Positions 28,598 through 36,030 of a stretch of DNA of 36,030 nucleotides are shown here, piece after piece. Numbering within the stretch: position 1 is the first letter of the stretch; the number at the start of each line of letters is the position of its first letter. The translations under genes were made by a program, and so were the position numbers. Origin of the DNA: Myxococcaceae bacterium. GTDB lineage: Bacteria > Myxococcota > Myxococcia > Myxococcales > Myxococcaceae. The stretch covers positions 1-36,030 of the forward strand of contig SECN01000026.1 in NCBI GenBank assembly GCA_004173515.1. The letters run 5' to 3'. The notes under the pieces were generated by a model. That model ran no database searches. It was not told the origin of the DNA and was given only the letters and a program-made list of their open reading frames with translations.

Positions 28598-30013
28598 TTA
28601 CGGCTTCATCACCCCGGCGTCCTTCAACAACGCCACCATGTCGCGGGCCTTGTCATTACCTTGTGCCTCCAGCTCCCGCAGTTGCTGACCCAGCTTGGGC
28701 GTGTATGCATCCAGGAGCGCGCGTCTCAGTGCTTCCTGGTCGAAGCCCCAGTTCTCCAGCGCCTTCGGCAGGAACTTCGACGCCCTCGGGTCCTTCAGGC
28801 GCACCAGCGCCGCGGTGGCCGCCGCCAGGGTGTCGGGGCAACGCTGGGCAATCCCATAAGCGGTCTCCGCCGCCTGCTTCGTCCCCAGATAGCCCAGCAA
28901 TGACATCTCATTCTCGCCAATCTTGCTGCGGCAGAACAGCATCCGGTCGAGGGCGACCTTGGCGTTGGGATTGCCCTGCCGCAGGGCGGCCTCCAGTTCA
29001 TCCCGGCTCCAGATGCCCCGGTCTTCCTTCCAGGTGACCTTCACTGACACGGCGTGGCCGGCGTTCACCAGCTCCGCCGCCGTGTGGTTGCGCCGGATTT
29101 CTGGATAGTGTTCCAGGTCCCGCCCGGCCCGCTGGCCCGCTGCCATCCTCAGGCCCCAATCCTTTTGCAGGTGCGTCGCCAGGGGGAGCACCAGGGCCTC
29201 CAGGTACGTGCCTCGCGTGACCAGCGCATCGTAGGCCGCCAGGGCGCACGCCGGGCTCAGTGACACGGCCTCACCGTTCGCGCGCTTCGCGTTCAGCTCG
29301 AACGTCTCGTTGGAGGAGGACCAGCCCCCGGCCGTGGCCATCCCCTTCGCCAGTTCGTCCACCAGCGTCGGCGCCAGCTCCGTGGGCTCCACGCACCGCA
29401 AGGGCTCGCGCACGTCCTCGGCCAGCTCGGCCAGGTGCTTCTCCTCGATGCGCATCGCGTCCAGTGAGGGATCGCCCCGTTTCTCCGCCGAGCGGAGGAA
29501 GCAGGTCGCGATCGCGCTCGCCCACAGGCGCAGCTCCGGATCCGGCTCCTTGCGCATCGCCGCGAGGGCCTGTGCCTGGGACTCGGGCTGTCTCACCGTG
29601 GAGAGCAGCGCCAGGGCCCGCTCGAAGGAATCCTCCGAGGTCTGGGCCCGTCGTCGCAGCGCTTCATCCTTCATCAACAGACGTCCCGCGAGCTCCGCGG
29701 CCTTGCCAGGAAGCTTGGGCCCTCCGCCCGTGCGCATCCCCGTCATGGCCCGAAATTGGGGGACGCTTTGACAGAAGGGGACCGGGCCCGCGGCGGACAC
29801 CACCTGCTCCCTTCCCCCGACCCGGGCCATCTTCGTCAGGACGCCATACGCGGTGGGGCCTCCGGCGAGCAGCTTGGACTCCGCGTCCGCCAGCACCGCC
29901 GGGGGCGAGCCGTCCAATGCGAAGGCGGCCTTCCACAACGTCGCTTCATCGGGGGCGGGCGTCGGCGCTCCGGCGAGCGCGAGGGCCGTGAAGAGGGCGG
30001 GCAGGGGCAGCAT
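28598..30013 (-). CDS. Exported alpha-helical protein, HEAT-like repeats (471 aa)
   Basis: Starts with a short signal-like helix (MLPLPALFTALALAGAPTPAP) and is then almost wholly helical, with recurrent pairs such as ALALLSTVRQPESQAQALAA, EPDPELRLWASAIATCFL and TLAAATAALVRLKDPRASKF, resembling HEAT/ARM-like repeats used as binding scaffolds. No catalytic motif is visible. It stands alone: the neighbouring zinc-ribbon gene converges on it and the MDR gene is 151 bases upstream on the same strand. Likely periplasmic. Function unknown. Confidence 0.6.
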   Translation of the reverse strand: MLPLPALFTALALAGAPTPAPDEATLWKAAFALDGSPPAVLADAESKLLAGGPTAYGVLTKMARVGGREQVVSAAGPVPFCQSVPQFRAMTGMRTGGGPKLPGKAAELAGRLLMKDEALRRRAQTSEDSFERALALLSTVRQPESQAQALAAMRKEPDPELRLWASAIATCFLRSAEKRGDPSLDAMRIEEKHLAELAEDVREPLRCVEPTELAPTLVDELAKGMATAGGWSSSNETFELNAKRANGEAVSLSPACALAAYDALVTRGTYLEALVLPLATHLQKDWGLRMAAGQRAGRDLEHYPEIRRNHTAAELVNAGHAVSVKVTWKEDRGIWSRDELEAALRQGNPNAKVALDRMLFCRSKIGENEMSLLGYLGTKQAAETAYGIAQRCPDTLAAATAALVRLKDPRASKFLPKALENWGFDQEALRRALLDAYTPKLGQQLRELEAQGNDKARDMVALLKDAGVMKP

Positions 30014-30164
30014 GGTTCACCTCGGGGTTGAGAGCAGGGTGAACCAGCTTCGCCTGGATTGCCGTGTCCCGCCTACTCCTGGCGTGGGGCGGATGCGGCG
30101 GGGGACGGCTCGCGCCCCCGGCGTCGGCCTCGTGGCCTGTGTGCCGGGGGCGCGGGGCGCGGTG

Positions 30165-31139
30165 TCATTGGATCTTCAGTGTGTACTTGCCCAGGTGGTG
30201 TTTGAGCACCTCCTGCTGGGCCTTGGCGGCCTCTTCCATCACGTACGTGCGTCCGATCTCCAGATGGAAGGGGCTCTCTTCGATGAGCTGGTTCATCCTC
30301 TTGAGCAGCTCCGGGCTGGGGATGCCGTCGTAGGCGGTGGCCTGGACGCCTTCGGGTGCCTTCGGCGCGGGCTCCACGCCGTTCGGCCAGGCGACGCGCC
30401 CGCCCTTGCGGACGTGCTTGAGGGCCGTCTCGACGGCGTCTCCCGGTGCCAGGACGAGCGCCGCGTCGAGCCCGTCCGGAGCGAACTCGCGGCAGGCCGC
30501 GGCCACGTCACCCTTTCGGCCGTCGACGACCGCTTCGGCGCCGAGCCTCCGGGCCAGCTCCACCCCGTCCTCCCCCGACGCGACCGCCAGCACCTTCGCG
30601 CCCAGTCTCCGGGCGAACTGCAACGCCAGGTGTCCGATGCCGCCGCTGGCTCCGAAGATGAGCAGGCGTTGGTCGGGCTTGAGCTGGAGGGACTCCTCCA
30701 GGCCCTGGAGCGCGGTGATGCCATCCGCCCCGAGCGCCGCCGCCTGTTCCACCTTCAATCCCTTGGGGATCCGCGCGGTCTGGCTGGCTTTCACGGCGGT
30801 GAACTGCGCGTAGAAGCCTCCCTTGGGATTTCCGAGCGCGATGCCGAAGACGCGGTCGCCGACCTTGAGGTCCTTCACGGCCTTGCCCACCGCGACCACC
30901 TCTCCGGCGCCGTCCGTGCCGGGCACATAGGGAAACTTCGGCTTGCCTCCGAGCATCTCCGCCATCTGGCCTTCACGCTCCATGAAGTCCCAGGCGCCAA
31001 TCCCCGCGGCCTCGACGCGGATGAGGACTTCGTCGTCGCCGCAGGTGGGGACGGGCACGGTCTTGATGCCGAGGACTTCCGGGCCGCCGAAGCGCTCGAG
31101 CGCCGCGGCCTTCATCGTGTCGGGAATGGAAGCAGGCAT
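30165..31139 (-). CDS. MDR-superfamily NADPH:quinone oxidoreductase-like enzyme (324 aa)
   Basis: Zinc-independent medium-chain dehydrogenase/reductase. MKAAALERFGGPEVL opens the GroES-like domain, with PGTDGAGEVVAVGKAV and VGDRVFGI; LLIFGASGGIGHLALQFARR is the Rossmann nucleotide site. The catalytic zinc ligands of alcohol dehydrogenases are absent, as in quinone oxidoreductases. Ends with LEIGRTYVMEEAAKAQQEVL as in that family. ATG 31139 is preceded by GGAGAAGGAG, a strong ribosome site, so I reject the longer frame. Substrate unknown. Confidence 0.85.
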   Translation of the reverse strand: MPASIPDTMKAAALERFGGPEVLGIKTVPVPTCGDDEVLIRVEAAGIGAWDFMEREGQMAEMLGGKPKFPYVPGTDGAGEVVAVGKAVKDLKVGDRVFGIALGNPKGGFYAQFTAVKASQTARIPKGLKVEQAAALGADGITALQGLEESLQLKPDQRLLIFGASGGIGHLALQFARRLGAKVLAVASGEDGVELARRLGAEAVVDGRKGDVAAACREFAPDGLDAALVLAPGDAVETALKHVRKGGRVAWPNGVEPAPKAPEGVQATAYDGIPSPELLKRMNQLIEESPFHLEIGRTYVMEEAAKAQQEVLKHHLGKYTLKIQ

Positions 31140-31253
31140 GTGTGACTCCTTCTCCGGGGAAAGGTCTGGCTCCCGGAAGAGGTGTGCACTGTCTTCATCC
31201 GGGCCAGGGCCCGTCGCGGCAGGTCCCACGCCTGATTGCTTGAGGGCAGGCGG

Positions 31254-34244
31254 TCAGGCCAGCAGTTGCATGAGGTCCGCGCGCGTGAGGGCCGTGCCAC
31301 CCCCCGTGGCGCCTCCAAGCGCCGCTTCGAAGAGGGCCCGCTTCTTGTCCTGGAGCAGGAGGATCTTCTCCTCCACCGTGCCCTGGGACACCATCCGGTA
31401 CACCATCACCGGGCGCTGCTGACCGATGCGGTGCGCTCGGTCCGCCGCCTGGGCTTCCACGGAGGGATTCCACCAGGGATCCACCAGGAAGACGTGGTCC
31501 GCCGCCGTCAGGTTGAGCCCCGTCGCGCCCGCCTTCAGGGAGATGAGCATGACGGGGGCTCCCTTTTCTTCCTGGAAGGAGCTGGCCACCGCCCCCCGGT
31601 TCGCCGTGCTGCCGTCCAGGCGGATGAACCCGATGTCCGCTTCCTTCAACGCGGGCTCGATGAGGTCCAGCATCGACGTCCACTGCGAGAACACGAGCGC
31701 CTTGTGCCCGTCCGCCACCGCCGTGCCGAGCGCCTCCACCAGCGCCTGCACCTTCGAGGACGTCCTTGCCTGCTGCCCCGGCACCAGCGCGGGATGGCAG
31801 GCGGCCTGGCGCAGTCGGAGCAGGGCCTCCAGCGCCTTCATCACGCTGCCGCCTTCCTCCAACTGGGACACCACTTCCTCCCGCGTCGCGGCGTGGACCG
31901 CGTCGTAGACGGCGCGCTCCTGCTCGGTGAGGGTGACGTGGCGGACGGCTTCGGTGCGCGGCGGCAGCTCGGGCGCCACGTCGCGCTTGAGCCTGCGCAG
32001 CACGAAGGGACGGATGCGCGCGCGGAGCTGCTCGGCGGCGCCCTTCTGGTTCTCCGACACCGGCCGGGACCAGCGCTCGTCGAACGCCTTGCGTCCGCCC
32101 AGAAGCCCCCGGTTGGTGAAGTGCATCAGGCTCCACAATTCCTCGAGCCGGTTCTCGATGGGGGTGCCGCTGAGCGCCACGCGGAAGTTCGCGTCCAGCT
32201 CGTAGGCCGCGCGCGCGACCTGGCTGTCCGGGTTCTTGATGGCCTGGGCCTCGTCCAGCACCACCGTGTCCCACGTCTTCGCGCCGAGCACCGCCGCGTC
32301 CAGGCGCAGCAGTGCGTACGTGGTGAGCGTCACGTCCGCCGTCTCGTCCAGGCTGCGGTTCACGCCGTGGTAGACGGACACCTTCAACCCCGGGCGGAAG
32401 CGCTTCACCTCCGCCTCCCAGTTGGGCAGCACGCTCGTGGGCGCCACGACGAGCGTTCCAGGGCCCAGCGTGCAGATGGTCTGGAGCGTCTTGCCCAGGC
32501 CCATGTCGTCCGCGAGCACGCCGCCGAGCCCCGCCTGTCGCAGGAAGGTGAGCCAGCTCACGCCCTGCAACTGGTAGGGGCGCAGCGTCGCGGTGAGGTC
32601 CTTGGGGAGGCGCGGCTCGGGCAACTTCTCGAAGCCCTGCACCAGCGGCGCGAGCCGCTCCAGTCCGGGCGGGGCAGGGTGCTCCAGCGCATCGCACAGC
32701 CCGGTGAGCTGGGGGATGGCGTGGTTGGCGATGCGGCCGTCCGTCTCTCGCGCGGCCAGCAGATCCGTGACGCGCTGGCCGTGGGCCTTCAGCCAGCCGG
32801 TGGGCAGCGGCGCCCAGCCTCCGCCCTCCAGCGGCACCAGCCCCAGGCCCTCCTCCCAGGCGCGCATCACCGACGCGGCGTCCACCGAGCGCGTCATGCC
32901 GGGCCCCAGGCCCTCGACCTGGAAGTCGAGCGCGAAGCCCACGCGGGGCACGCCGTCCGCGGTGGTGGTCGTGTCCAGCGTGAGCGTGGGGCGCAGCTTC
33001 ACGTCGGGGCTGACCACGCCCGCGGCGTCGCCCGTGAGGCCGCCCCGCCAACGCCGCAGCTTGTCCGCGAGCTGAACGGCTTCCTTGCCGTGCACCGTCA
33101 CGCGCCGGCCCGGCGCCATGTTCAGCTCGTCCCGGAGCTGGTGGATGAGCTTCGTCTCCGTGGGCTCGTCGCGCACGGGGGCGGCGCCCTGGAGGTACAC
33201 CAGACGCCCGTTGTCGATGCGCGCGGTGGGCGGTGAGCCGTACACCAGCGTGGGCAGCACGGAGAGGCCCGCGTCGAGCTTGTCGAGCTCCAGCGAGATG
33301 CGCGGCTTGAGCGTCCGGTCGATGGGCGGCAGCCGGCGGCTCTTCACGTCCACCGGCATGCGCCGCGCGAAGTCGGGCAGCACCTTGCCGGTCAGGTCCG
33401 CCAACTGGTCGGGGGAGAAGACGCGCTCCTGGGGCAGGTTCTCCAGCCTCGCGCCGGTGAGGGTCTGTTCGCCCAGACGGCAGAGCATTCCGGCGCTCAG
33501 CGCGACGCCGGGACTGACCAGTTCGGTGATGCGCGGATCCCGCTCCACCTTGAGCACCGTCTGCTCGCCCCGGTCCTCGACGGTGACGCGGGGCAGGAGG
33601 GGCTCGTTGGAGACGGACACCAGCACGCCGTCGAAGAGGACGGTGCGCGCCTTCTCCAGCACGTGCAGCAGGGCATCGAGCCGGCTCGTCGGAAGCGCGC
33701 CCTTCGTGGGCTGCGCGAGCAGCTTGTCCGCGAGCAGGTCGCACGGCTCCACCTGGATGCGCGCGGCCTCCACCGGGTTGTTCAAGAGGGACGTCAGGCT
33801 GCGGGCCAGCAGGCGCGCGGTGTTGTCCGGACGCACCACCAGCCGCTCCAACTGGAGGCCGCCGTCCACGCGCTTGAAGCGGTACACCATGCGCTCGGGC
33901 TTCGGCGTGGCGCCGGGGCGCGTGGCGGAGGGTGCGGCGCCGGGACGGGCAGGGGGCGGGACGCGGCGACCTTCGGCTTGATGGAGGAAGAACGCGGCCG
34001 CGACCACGTGCTCGCAGGGGTCGTACTTGCCGCGACAGTCGCACTCCCAGATTTCGTCCTCCGGGTAGAGCACGGACTTCACGGGCGCCGGGCGTCCGGG
34101 AACGCGCACGCGCACCACGGTCTCTTCTTCGCCGACGGAGAGCACCGACACCGCGCCCGCGCGAGCGAGCGCCATGCCGGCGGACCAGGTGTCCGGGCGG
34201 GATTCTTCCCGGAGGGAATCGAGCAGTTCCGCGAGCGCCGACAT
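31254..34244 (-). CDS. SWIM zinc finger SNF2-family helicase (996 aa)
   Basis: DNA-translocating ATPase of the SWI2/SNF2 class. The N-terminus has a SWIM finger (C68, C70, C77, H79 in [15 protein letters not shown]). The ATPase starts with [20 protein letters not shown], Walker A DDMGLGKT at about 575-583 and DEAQ at about 663-666, then [18 protein letters not shown]. The C-lobe has [24 protein letters not shown], and [15 protein letters not shown]. Full length for bacterial SWIM-SNF2 proteins. Probably remodels protein-DNA complexes or assists transcription; target unknown. It is transcribed away from the di-haem cytochrome gene. Confidence 0.9.
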   Translation of the reverse strand: MSALAELLDSLREESRPDTWSAGMALARAGAVSVLSVGEEETVVRVRVPGRPAPVKSVLYPEDEIWECDCRGKYDPCEHVVAAAFFLHQAEGRRVPPPARPGAAPSATRPGATPKPERMVYRFKRVDGGLQLERLVVRPDNTARLLARSLTSLLNNPVEAARIQVEPCDLLADKLLAQPTKGALPTSRLDALLHVLEKARTVLFDGVLVSVSNEPLLPRVTVEDRGEQTVLKVERDPRITELVSPGVALSAGMLCRLGEQTLTGARLENLPQERVFSPDQLADLTGKVLPDFARRMPVDVKSRRLPPIDRTLKPRISLELDKLDAGLSVLPTLVYGSPPTARIDNGRLVYLQGAAPVRDEPTETKLIHQLRDELNMAPGRRVTVHGKEAVQLADKLRRWRGGLTGDAAGVVSPDVKLRPTLTLDTTTTADGVPRVGFALDFQVEGLGPGMTRSVDAASVMRAWEEGLGLVPLEGGGWAPLPTGWLKAHGQRVTDLLAARETDGRIANHAIPQLTGLCDALEHPAPPGLERLAPLVQGFEKLPEPRLPKDLTATLRPYQLQGVSWLTFLRQAGLGGVLADDMGLGKTLQTICTLGPGTLVVAPTSVLPNWEAEVKRFRPGLKVSVYHGVNRSLDETADVTLTTYALLRLDAAVLGAKTWDTVVLDEAQAIKNPDSQVARAAYELDANFRVALSGTPIENRLEELWSLMHFTNRGLLGGRKAFDERWSRPVSENQKGAAEQLRARIRPFVLRRLKRDVAPELPPRTEAVRHVTLTEQERAVYDAVHAATREEVVSQLEEGGSVMKALEALLRLRQAACHPALVPGQQARTSSKVQALVEALGTAVADGHKALVFSQWTSMLDLIEPALKEADIGFIRLDGSTANRGAVASSFQEEKGAPVMLISLKAGATGLNLTAADHVFLVDPWWNPSVEAQAADRAHRIGQQRPVMVYRMVSQGTVEEKILLLQDKKRALFEAALGGATGGGTALTRADLMQLLA

Positions 34245-34497
34245 ACGAGGACCCCGTGCCTAGCCCCCCGTGAACCGCCGTGCAACAGGACAACCCGGCT
34301 GGGGTGGGGCCGCACCTGGAGTCTCCGCGCGGGCGCGATGCGGTGGCACGTCGCGGGTGGCTGTGACGGGGGCTGATACAACGCCGGCCCCCTTTGTGAC
34401 GTCTCGCGCTACAGCGGTCGGGGGCCTCCGTGTCGCCCTCGGGCGGGGCGCCCTGGATGCGGGGCTGGCGCGGGAGGTGCAATACTTCCGCGTCCCG

Positions 34498-35883
34498 ATG
34501 CGTCTGCCCTGGTCCGTCGTTGGCGTCACCGCTGGAGCGTTGCTCGTCGGTGCCGCGTGGGCCACCGTGGTCCGCCGCCCTGTGCCCCTGGTGCTGGGGC
34601 CGCTGCCCGCCATCGTCCTTCCTTCCGTGGAGCAGTCCGGCGGCGCCACCACCGTGGCGGATCCGGGCCGCAACGCCTTCGGGCGCTCGCCCATGAACAT
34701 GCCGCACTCGCGCTGGCCGGACTTCCATGCCGGCAAGGGCGTGTTCGACCGCGACTGGAGCGAGGCTCGCGGCGGGAAGCCTGTCGCCGTGGGCCCGCTG
34801 TTCAGCGCTCCCTCCTGCATGACCTGCCACGTGAAGGACGGCCGCGGTCAGCCTCCGGCGACCCCTTCCGACGTGCCCGTCTCGCTGGCGTTCCAGTTGA
34901 GCGCGCCCGACGGCACCGGGCCGCACCCGCTGTACGGCGCCCAGCTCGACGCCCACGCCCTGGACGGTCGCGCCCCCGAGGGCCACGTGCGCGTCGACTT
35001 CGAGCAGACGCGCGGCACGTTCGCCTCCGGCGAGACGTACTCCCTCGTGCGGCCCCGCTACCAGTTCCAGGACCTCGTGCACGGCCCTCTGGGCGAGGGC
35101 ACCCGGTTCTCCGCCCGCGTGTCCCCCGTCAACTTCGGGCTGGGCTTGTTGGAGGCCCTGCCGGAAGCAGCGCTGCTCGCCCGGGCCGACCCCGACGACC
35201 GGGACCGCGATGGCATCTCCGGTCGCGCCAACCAGGTGCTGGACCTGGAGACCGGCACCCAACGGCTGGGCCGCTTCGGGTGGAAGGCCAACCAGCCCAC
35301 GCTGCGCCAGCAGGTGGCGCATGCGCTCGTCGCGGACATGGGGATCACCACGTCCCTGTATCCCCAGGAGCAGGGCCGCGCCGCCCCCGGTGAACCCGAG
35401 GTGTCCGCGGGCGACCTGGACCTGTTGATGTTCTACATGCGCCTCCTGGCCGTGCCGAAGCGGCGCGACTGGGACACCTCCGAGGTGCAGCGCGGTCAGG
35501 CCGTGTTCCGCGCCATCGGGTGCGCGGCCTGCCACATTGACACGCCCCAGGAGACCGGAGCCGTGGAGGGCTTCGACGAGGTCTCCCGCCAGGTCATCTA
35601 CCCCTACACCGACCTGTTGCTGCACGACATGGGCGAGGACCTGGCGGACGGGCGTCCCGACGGGCTCGCCACCGGCAGTGAATGGCGCACCCCTCCGCTG
35701 TGGGGCATCGGGCTGGTGGAGGTCGTCAACAAGCACACGCGCTTCCTCCATGACGGCCGGGCCCGCAACCTGGAAGAGGCCGTCCTCTGGCACGGCGGCG
35801 AGGCGGCCCCGTCCCAGGACCGCTACGTGCGGCTGCCCCCGGACGACCGGGCCGCGCTGCTTGCCTTCCTGAAGTCGCTCTAG
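34498..35883 (+). CDS. Di-haem cytochrome, DUF1111-type oxidoreductase (461 aa)
   Basis: Periplasmic c-type cytochrome. Two haem-attachment sites: CMTCH (C107, C110, H111) and CAACH (C342, C345, H346). The spacing and the stretch DRDGISGRANQVLD, then GRFGWKANQPTLRQQVAHA and LLLHDMGEDLADGRPDG, fit the DUF1111 thiol-oxidoreductase-like family. An N-terminal helix (WSVVGVTAGALLVGAAWATV) exports or anchors it. The start is uncertain: ATG 34498 gives the best signal, but GGAGG lies about 20 bases upstream. Its last codons lie within the long inverted repeat at the window end, so the gene's 3' end should be checked. Confidence 0.85.
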   Translation: MRLPWSVVGVTAGALLVGAAWATVVRRPVPLVLGPLPAIVLPSVEQSGGATTVADPGRNAFGRSPMNMPHSRWPDFHAGKGVFDRDWSEARGGKPVAVGPLFSAPSCMTCHVKDGRGQPPATPSDVPVSLAFQLSAPDGTGPHPLYGAQLDAHALDGRAPEGHVRVDFEQTRGTFASGETYSLVRPRYQFQDLVHGPLGEGTRFSARVSPVNFGLGLLEALPEAALLARADPDDRDRDGISGRANQVLDLETGTQRLGRFGWKANQPTLRQQVAHALVADMGITTSLYPQEQGRAAPGEPEVSAGDLDLLMFYMRLLAVPKRRDWDTSEVQRGQAVFRAIGCAACHIDTPQETGAVEGFDEVSRQVIYPYTDLLLHDMGEDLADGRPDGLATGSEWRTPPLWGIGLVEVVNKHTRFLHDGRARNLEEAVLWHGGEAAPSQDRYVRLPPDDRAALLAFLKSL

Positions 35884-36030
35884 CGCGGGAGCAGGACCAG
35901 CCCCTGGCCCCCCGTCGGACCTGCGGCCAGGAGGGCCGTCGCCTGGAAGGGACTTCCGGCCCTCCTGGCCGCAGGTCCGACGGGGGGCCAGGGGCTGGTC
36001 CTGCTCCCGCGCTAGAGCGACTTCAGGAAG
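35865..36030. repeat. Perfect 74-bp inverted repeat at the window end
   Basis: 35865-35938 and 35957-36030 are exact reverse complements around an 18-base loop (35939-35956). The right arm ends only because the window does, so the repeat may be longer. The left arm includes the last codons and stop of the cytochrome gene, so the right arm encodes the same end in reverse. This is either a fold-back assembly artefact or a genuine inverted duplication. Confidence 0.95.

Noticed and set aside
29853..31145. Plus-strand 430-codon open frame
   Set aside because: It lies antisense to the MDR enzyme, whose Rossmann motif and ribosome site are clear.
31195..35793. A 1532-codon minus-strand open frame across the SNF2 and cytochrome genes
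   Set aside because: It runs out of frame through two genes with clear motifs, and its product is Arg/Ala/Gly/Pro repeats without any domain.
1..36030. CRISPR arrays, rRNA genes and retron-like or diversity-generating elements
   Set aside because: No regularly spaced repeats, rRNA-like sequence or reverse transcriptase motif was seen on reading either strand.

Overview
The window is GC-rich (about 70% in most genes, counted on sampled stretches) and reads as the genome of a myxobacterium, most likely Myxococcaceae (Myxococcus, Corallococcus or a relative). The signs are Ser/Thr kinase-family proteins, a DUF2381-type secreted protein, a lipoprotein toxin/immunity pair of the kind myxobacteria exchange through outer-membrane contact, and many small lipoproteins. 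This is a judgement from protein content, not from a marker gene.

Left two thirds (1 to about 23.4 kb): a prophage or prophage-derived element. It starts with a primase/VapE-type helicase (228-2522). Next comes an AT-richer cargo block (2.5-7.1 kb) with two proteins carrying PD-(D/E)XK-like nuclease signatures, a GIY-YIG nuclease enclosed by the inverted repeats of a gutted IS5-family element, and a complete second IS5-family element. A 5'-truncated head-tail connector, head-closure and tail-terminator genes follow. A reverse-oriented secreted barrel-like protein (8306-9097) interrupts the operon, which then resumes with a neck protein, tail tube, frameshifted tail chaperone, tape measure, distal tail protein, a large tail-tip hub, an M15 endolysin and two small membrane proteins. 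No terminase, portal, protease or capsid gene is present in the window; the cargo lies where they would be expected. A short motif, CCCCCATTGAA or close to it, often folding with a downstream TGGGG arm, occurs just before four module starts (149, 7172, 9379, 16791).

Region 18.2-23.4 kb holds a degenerate pseudokinase, two tandem paralogous XRE repressor-like regulators, an intact transmembrane Ser/Thr kinase with an internal lipoprotein-like segment, and a DUF2381-like protein. A tRNA T-arm plus acceptor-like fragment at 23423-23447 may be an attachment-site scar.

Right part (23.6-36 kb): a SitA-like lipoprotein toxin with a C-terminal nuclease signature and its overlapping immunity candidate, then apparently ordinary chromosomal genes: divergent glycosyltransferases, a Cys-rich lipoprotein, a small zinc-ribbon-like protein, a repeat-like exported protein, a quinone-oxidoreductase-type MDR enzyme, a SWIM-SNF2 helicase and a di-haem cytochrome. 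The window ends in a perfect 74-bp fold-back inverted repeat that reaches into the cytochrome gene, which may be an assembly artefact at a contig end.
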